In this document: piece by piece, positions 5,575 through 7,501 of the stretch
Numbering within the stretch: position 1 is the first letter of the stretch
Layout: every line of letters begins with the position of its first letter
NCBI GenBank assembly: GCA_937877125.1
Contig: CALEFQ010000076.1
Location: 1-7,501 of the forward strand
DNA: 7,501 nt
DNA from: an uncultured bacterium
GTDB lineage: Bacteria > Patescibacteriota > CALEFQ01
Reading direction: 5' to 3'
Position numbers and translations under genes: made by a program
The notes under the pieces: generated by a model
The model's database searches: none
What the model saw: the letters and a program-made list of their open reading frames with translations, nothing else
Told to the model about the DNA's origin: nothing

Positions 5575-6312
5575 ATGAAAACCTATTCTTTAGCCGCGGT
5601 CACTCGGGATAACGTCAAAACTAAGCTGCCGGTATTGCGCCGCTCGGGAAAGATTCCGGCGGTTCTCTACGGTCACGATATCAAGAATGAAACCCTGCTG
5701 ATTGACCGGGCCGCTTTCATTAAGGTTTTTGCCGAGGCAGGTACCAGTAATCTAATGGATCTGGCTATCGGCCAGGAAAAACCGCGTCGCGTGCTGGTGT
5801 CCGATATCCAATACGACCCGCTGACGGACAAGCCGATTCATGTTGATTTTTACCAGGTCCGCATGGACGAAGAGATAGAGGCGGAAGTCGAAGTGGAATA
5901 CGTCGGCATTTCTCCGGCTGTTAAGGAGCAGGGCGGTGTTTTGGTTAAAAACTTCGACAAAATCAAGGTCAAATGTTTGCCAGGCGACTTACCCTCTGAG
6001 ATCACAATTGATATTTCGGGACTTAAGACCTTTGATGACGCCGTAAAAATTTCCGACCTAAAAATTTCTGATAAGGTCCAGGTTTTGCACGAGCCCAATG
6101 TCGTACTGACGACAGTTACGCCGCCGCGCTCCGAGGAAGAATTGAAACAACTCGAAGAAGAAGTGACGGAAGATGTGGAAGCCGTAGAAGGCGTTAAGAA
6201 GGAGGAACCGGCTGAAGGCGAAGCGGGCAAAGAGTCGGCTAAGGAAGGCGAGAAAAAGGAAGAAGCGAAGCCGGCTGATAAAAAAGCCGAAGAAAAAGGC
6301 GATAAGAAATAA
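5575..6312 (+). CDS. rplY: 50S ribosomal protein bL25 (TL5/Ctc type) with a long charged tail
   Basis: bL25 binds 5S rRNA in the large ribosomal subunit. Residues 1 to about 94 form the L25 domain (SLAAVTRDNVKTKLPVLRRS, GKIPAVLYGH, then HVDFYQV). Residues about 95-182 form the TL5/Ctc C-terminal beta domain (EVEYVGISPAVKEQGGVL, LPGDLPSEITIDIS). This makes it the long, two-domain form rather than the short E. coli form. From residue 186 to 245 there is a low-complexity tail with about 20 Glu and 13 Lys and many Ala, predicted to be disordered. The tail is longer than in many homologues, as far as I recall. The gene has its own near-consensus promoter, a leader of about 39 nt and no Shine-Dalgarno before the ATG (TTTATATG). 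It ends at a strong bidirectional terminator shared with the convergent DUF4190 gene. Confidence 0.97.
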   Translation: MKTYSLAAVTRDNVKTKLPVLRRSGKIPAVLYGHDIKNETLLIDRAAFIKVFAEAGTSNLMDLAIGQEKPRRVLVSDIQYDPLTDKPIHVDFYQVRMDEEIEAEVEVEYVGISPAVKEQGGVLVKNFDKIKVKCLPGDLPSEITIDISGLKTFDDAVKISDLKISDKVQVLHEPNVVLTTVTPPRSEEELKQLEEEVTEDVEAVEGVKKEEPAEGEAGKESAKEGEKKEEAKPADKKAEEKGDKK

Positions 6313-6350
6313 TAAATTCGCGGCGCGGCTGTCTTGGCTCGCCGAACCGA

Positions 6351-6390
6351 AAATCAAAACCGCCCTCTTTATCAGGGCGGTTTTTGATTT
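6351..6390. terminator. Bidirectional rho-independent terminator
   Basis: AAAACCGCCCT (6356-6366) and AGGGCGGTTTT (6374-6384) form an 11-bp GC-rich stem with a 7-base loop. T-runs follow on the plus strand (TTTTTGATTT) and, read the other way, on the minus strand (TTTTGATTTTC). It lies between the convergent rplY and DUF4190 genes and can end both. Confidence 0.92.
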
Positions 6391-6404
6391 CCGGTATAAC
6401 TGGC

Positions 6405-6821
6405 TTAGTAGTAGTAGGGGACAGTAGTGACAGCAGCGGTGGCTAAGACGACGACAAGGATGATGATTAGGGCGGCGATGGCAATACCGATGAAGGCCAG
6501 TACAATCCCCGCAATGGCCATGCCGCGGCCGCCGACGCTCGGGTCAGTATGGGCCTTCTTTTTGCCGAGAAACCCGAAAATAAGCGCTAGTGCGCCAAGG
6601 ATTATCCCAAGAACCACAGTCCAGCTAAGGATCAGAGCAAAGATTCCGATAATCAAACTGGCGATGGCCATGCCGTTGGAATGGGGTTGTGGGGCAGGCG
6701 GTATGTAACCGGTGGGGGTGGACGGAGGCGGCGTCTGGTATGTCGGCGGGGTTGGCGGATTAACTGGGGGCGGGGGAGGAGGCGTGCCGGTAGAGGGCGG
6801 CGCGGGCGGATTTTGATCCAT
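6405..6821 (-). CDS. DUF4190 domain-containing membrane protein with a proline-rich N-terminus
   Basis: The 138-residue product starts with about 48 residues dominated by Pro, Thr and Ser, including a run of six prolines, with no signal peptide; this is likely a disordered cytoplasmic arm. The DUF4190 core follows: NGMAIASLIIGIFALILSW (49-67), then LGIILGALALIFGFLGKKKA (71-90), and after a short polar loop GGRGMAIAGIVLAFIGIAIA (97-116) leading into a long hydrophobic helix. The repeated GMAIA plus Gly/Ile pattern is characteristic of DUF4190, a membrane domain of unknown function. The C-terminus ends in PYYY. ATG 6821 is used because the proline-rich arm is continuous from it. No Shine-Dalgarno is seen. 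Its promoter (6886-6914) is framed by an inverted repeat of DnaA-box-like sites. It converges on rplY and shares its terminator. Confidence 0.92.
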   Translation of the reverse strand: MDQNPPAPPSTGTPPPPPPVNPPTPPTYQTPPPSTPTGYIPPAPQPHSNGMAIASLIIGIFALILSWTVVLGIILGALALIFGFLGKKKAHTDPSVGGRGMAIAGIVLAFIGIAIAALIIILVVVLATAAVTTVPYYY

Positions 6822-6867
6822 GTTAGTATTAGTTTAAAAGGCTTAGCTAAAACAAATATTGTTGCAG

Positions 6868-6914
6868 TTGTCCACAAGTTATTTAAGTATACCATATTTA
6901 TCGGTTGTGGACAA
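6868..6914. promoter_or_regulatory. Inverted pair of TTGTCCACA (DnaA-box-like) sites around a promoter
   Basis: TTGTCCACAA (6868-6877) and TTGTGGACAA (6905-6914) are perfect 10-base inverted copies with centres 37 bp apart and an AT-rich spacer. TTGTCCACA is the DnaA-box consensus of Actinobacteria and is close to the E. coli TTATNCACA. The right arm supplies the -35 of the DUF4190 promoter and the left arm falls at about +2 to +11, an operator-like arrangement. Confidence 0.5.
6886..6914 (-). promoter_or_regulatory. Promoter of the DUF4190 gene
   Basis: On the minus strand, TTGTCC (6909-6914) is followed after 17 bases by TATACT (6886-6891). Predicted start is near 6879, about 58 nt before ATG 6821. 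Confidence 0.65.
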
Positions 6915-6992
6915 ATATTCTGTTTGTTGTTATGATTTTGTCAGCATTGTTATTAGATCAATTGCTAAACGTTTAAAAATAAAGAAGTATCG

Positions 6993-7014
6993 GCCGGGAA
7001 TTTTTTGTCCCGGC
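6993..7014 (+). other. Stem-loop upstream of the DUF3048 gene
   Basis: GCCGGGA (6993-6999) and TCCCGGC (7008-7014) form a perfect 7-bp GC-rich stem with a loop ATTTTTTG, 24 bases before ATG 7039. The bases after it (TAATTTACTC) make a poor terminator tail, so it may be a 5'-leader structure. No convincing promoter for the downstream gene was found in 6915-7038. Confidence 0.45.
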
Positions 7015-7038
7015 TAATTTACTCATTACCAGTTAATT

Positions 7039-7454
7039 ATGACTCCCAAACCAAATTTTGACATCCGCCCTAAAAAACCTGGTTCCGAAAATTCGCCCCT
7101 GGCAACGTCAGATCAGATTAAATCAGCTAAAGAAGAACCGATGACCTCGCTTTCCAAAAAATCGCCGGCCTTAGTTATACCCGAGACCAAACGAAAACGT
7201 TTTTGGAAAGATTGGGATAAAAAAAAGAAAATAATTTTTGTGGTTGTCTTGGCGGCGATTGTCGCCGCGGCTGGTTTGGTTTATTGGTGGGTGTGGGCTA
7301 ACCCGGGTCAAATAGTTTTGCCGGAAATTGTCGCGCCCAAAGAGGAAGAACCAAAAGGGCCGCTGACTAAAAGTCCTCTGACAGGATTAGAGGTTCCGCC
7401 GGCCACTGCCGAGCAGACTCCGATGGCGATCGTGATCGAAAATCTTTCTTCCAT
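7039..7454 (+). CDS. Membrane-anchored DUF3048-type protein, N-terminal part, truncated by adapter
   Basis: Only the first 138 codons are genuine. Residues 1-64 are a charged, proline-containing cytoplasmic region ending in KDWDKKKK. Residues 65-86 form a transmembrane helix (IIFVVVLAAIVAAAGLVYWW). After a Pro/Glu linker comes SPLTGLEVPPATAEQTPMAI (112-131) followed by VIEN, which matches the start of the DUF3048 domain found in Bacillus YerB and many related extracytoplasmic proteins of unknown function. The usual anchor in that family is a lipoprotein signal; here it is a plain membrane helix. The reading frame stays open through the adapter sequence that follows, so residues such as DRKSTRLNSSHEW translated beyond 7454 are false. 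The ATG at 7039 has no Shine-Dalgarno. The family call depends on about 25 residues and is therefore less firm than the membrane topology. Confidence 0.8.
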
Positions 7455-7501
7455 AGATCGGAAGAGCACACGTCTGAACTCCAGTCACGAGTGGATATCT
7501 C
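7455..7501 (+). other. Illumina TruSeq adapter contamination with index
   Basis: From 7455 the sequence is AGATCGGAAGAGC, continuing as the standard 34-base TruSeq read-1 adapter to 7488. It is followed by an 8-base index GAGTGGAT (7489-7496, which I recall as TruSeq index 23) and ATCTC (7497-7501), the start of the P7 flow-cell sequence. It is synthetic and marks an artefactual contig end. The exact junction may be off by a base or two because 7453-7455 could be genomic. Confidence 0.98.

Noticed and set aside
5850..6357. Minus-strand open frames over the end of rplY
   Set aside because: Ser-rich or Phe/Arg-rich mirror translations of the Glu/Lys-rich bL25 tail; the second also crosses the terminator region.
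6868..6990. Replication origin (two DnaA-like boxes plus AT-rich DNA)
   Set aside because: Only two boxes, no dnaA, dnaN or other origin neighbours; a promoter operator explains the arrangement better.

Overview
The window looks like the end of an assembled metagenomic contig from an uncultivated bacterium. Small compact genes, a DnaE with an intact PHP site next to a ytxG/ytxH-like pair, proteins of types I associate with Candidate Phyla Radiation genomes (Zn-ribbon, DUF4190, DUF3048, glycine-rich membrane protein) and a near absence of Shine-Dalgarno sequences suggest Patescibacteria, probably Parcubacteria-like. This placement is an inference; no rRNA is present. TGA ends three of the genes, so the code is standard (not the TGA=Gly code of Gracilibacteria/Absconditabacteria).

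Layout. 1-994 (minus): N-terminal 331 codons of DNA polymerase III alpha (dnaE), running off the left edge, with its own promoter and a heptad-repeat hairpin in the leader. 1213-1243: terminator of a two-gene minus-strand operon (YtxH-like 1251-1502, YtxG/DUF948-like 1539-1916). Its promoter diverges from that of a plus-strand pair: a membrane-anchored two-domain extracytoplasmic protein (2089-3033) and rodA (3057-4172). A separately promoted polytopic membrane protein of unknown function (4283-5077) follows and ends in a strong terminator. Then come a small zinc-ribbon protein (5184-5501) and ribosomal protein bL25 (rplY, 5575-6312), each with a near-consensus promoter. A bidirectional terminator separates rplY from a convergent DUF4190 protein (6405-6821, minus). 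A divergent intergenic region carries two inverted TTGTCCACA boxes framing the DUF4190 promoter. Last is the start of a DUF3048-type membrane-anchored protein (7039-7454).

The final 47 bases (7455-7501) are not biological: they are an Illumina TruSeq adapter with an 8-base index, so the last gene is truncated by an assembly artefact.

How it works together: the genes are mostly housekeeping (replication, cell-wall elongation, ribosome) mixed with small envelope proteins. They form short transcription units of one or two genes, with sigma70-type promoters (TTGnnn-16/17-TATAAT-like) that can be read directly. I found no mobile element, CRISPR array, RNA gene or defence/biosynthetic system. The more unusual signals are regulatory: the dnaE leader repeat, the paired DnaA-box-like sites, an almost leaderless transcript, and one gene with a perfect Shine-Dalgarno among eight without.
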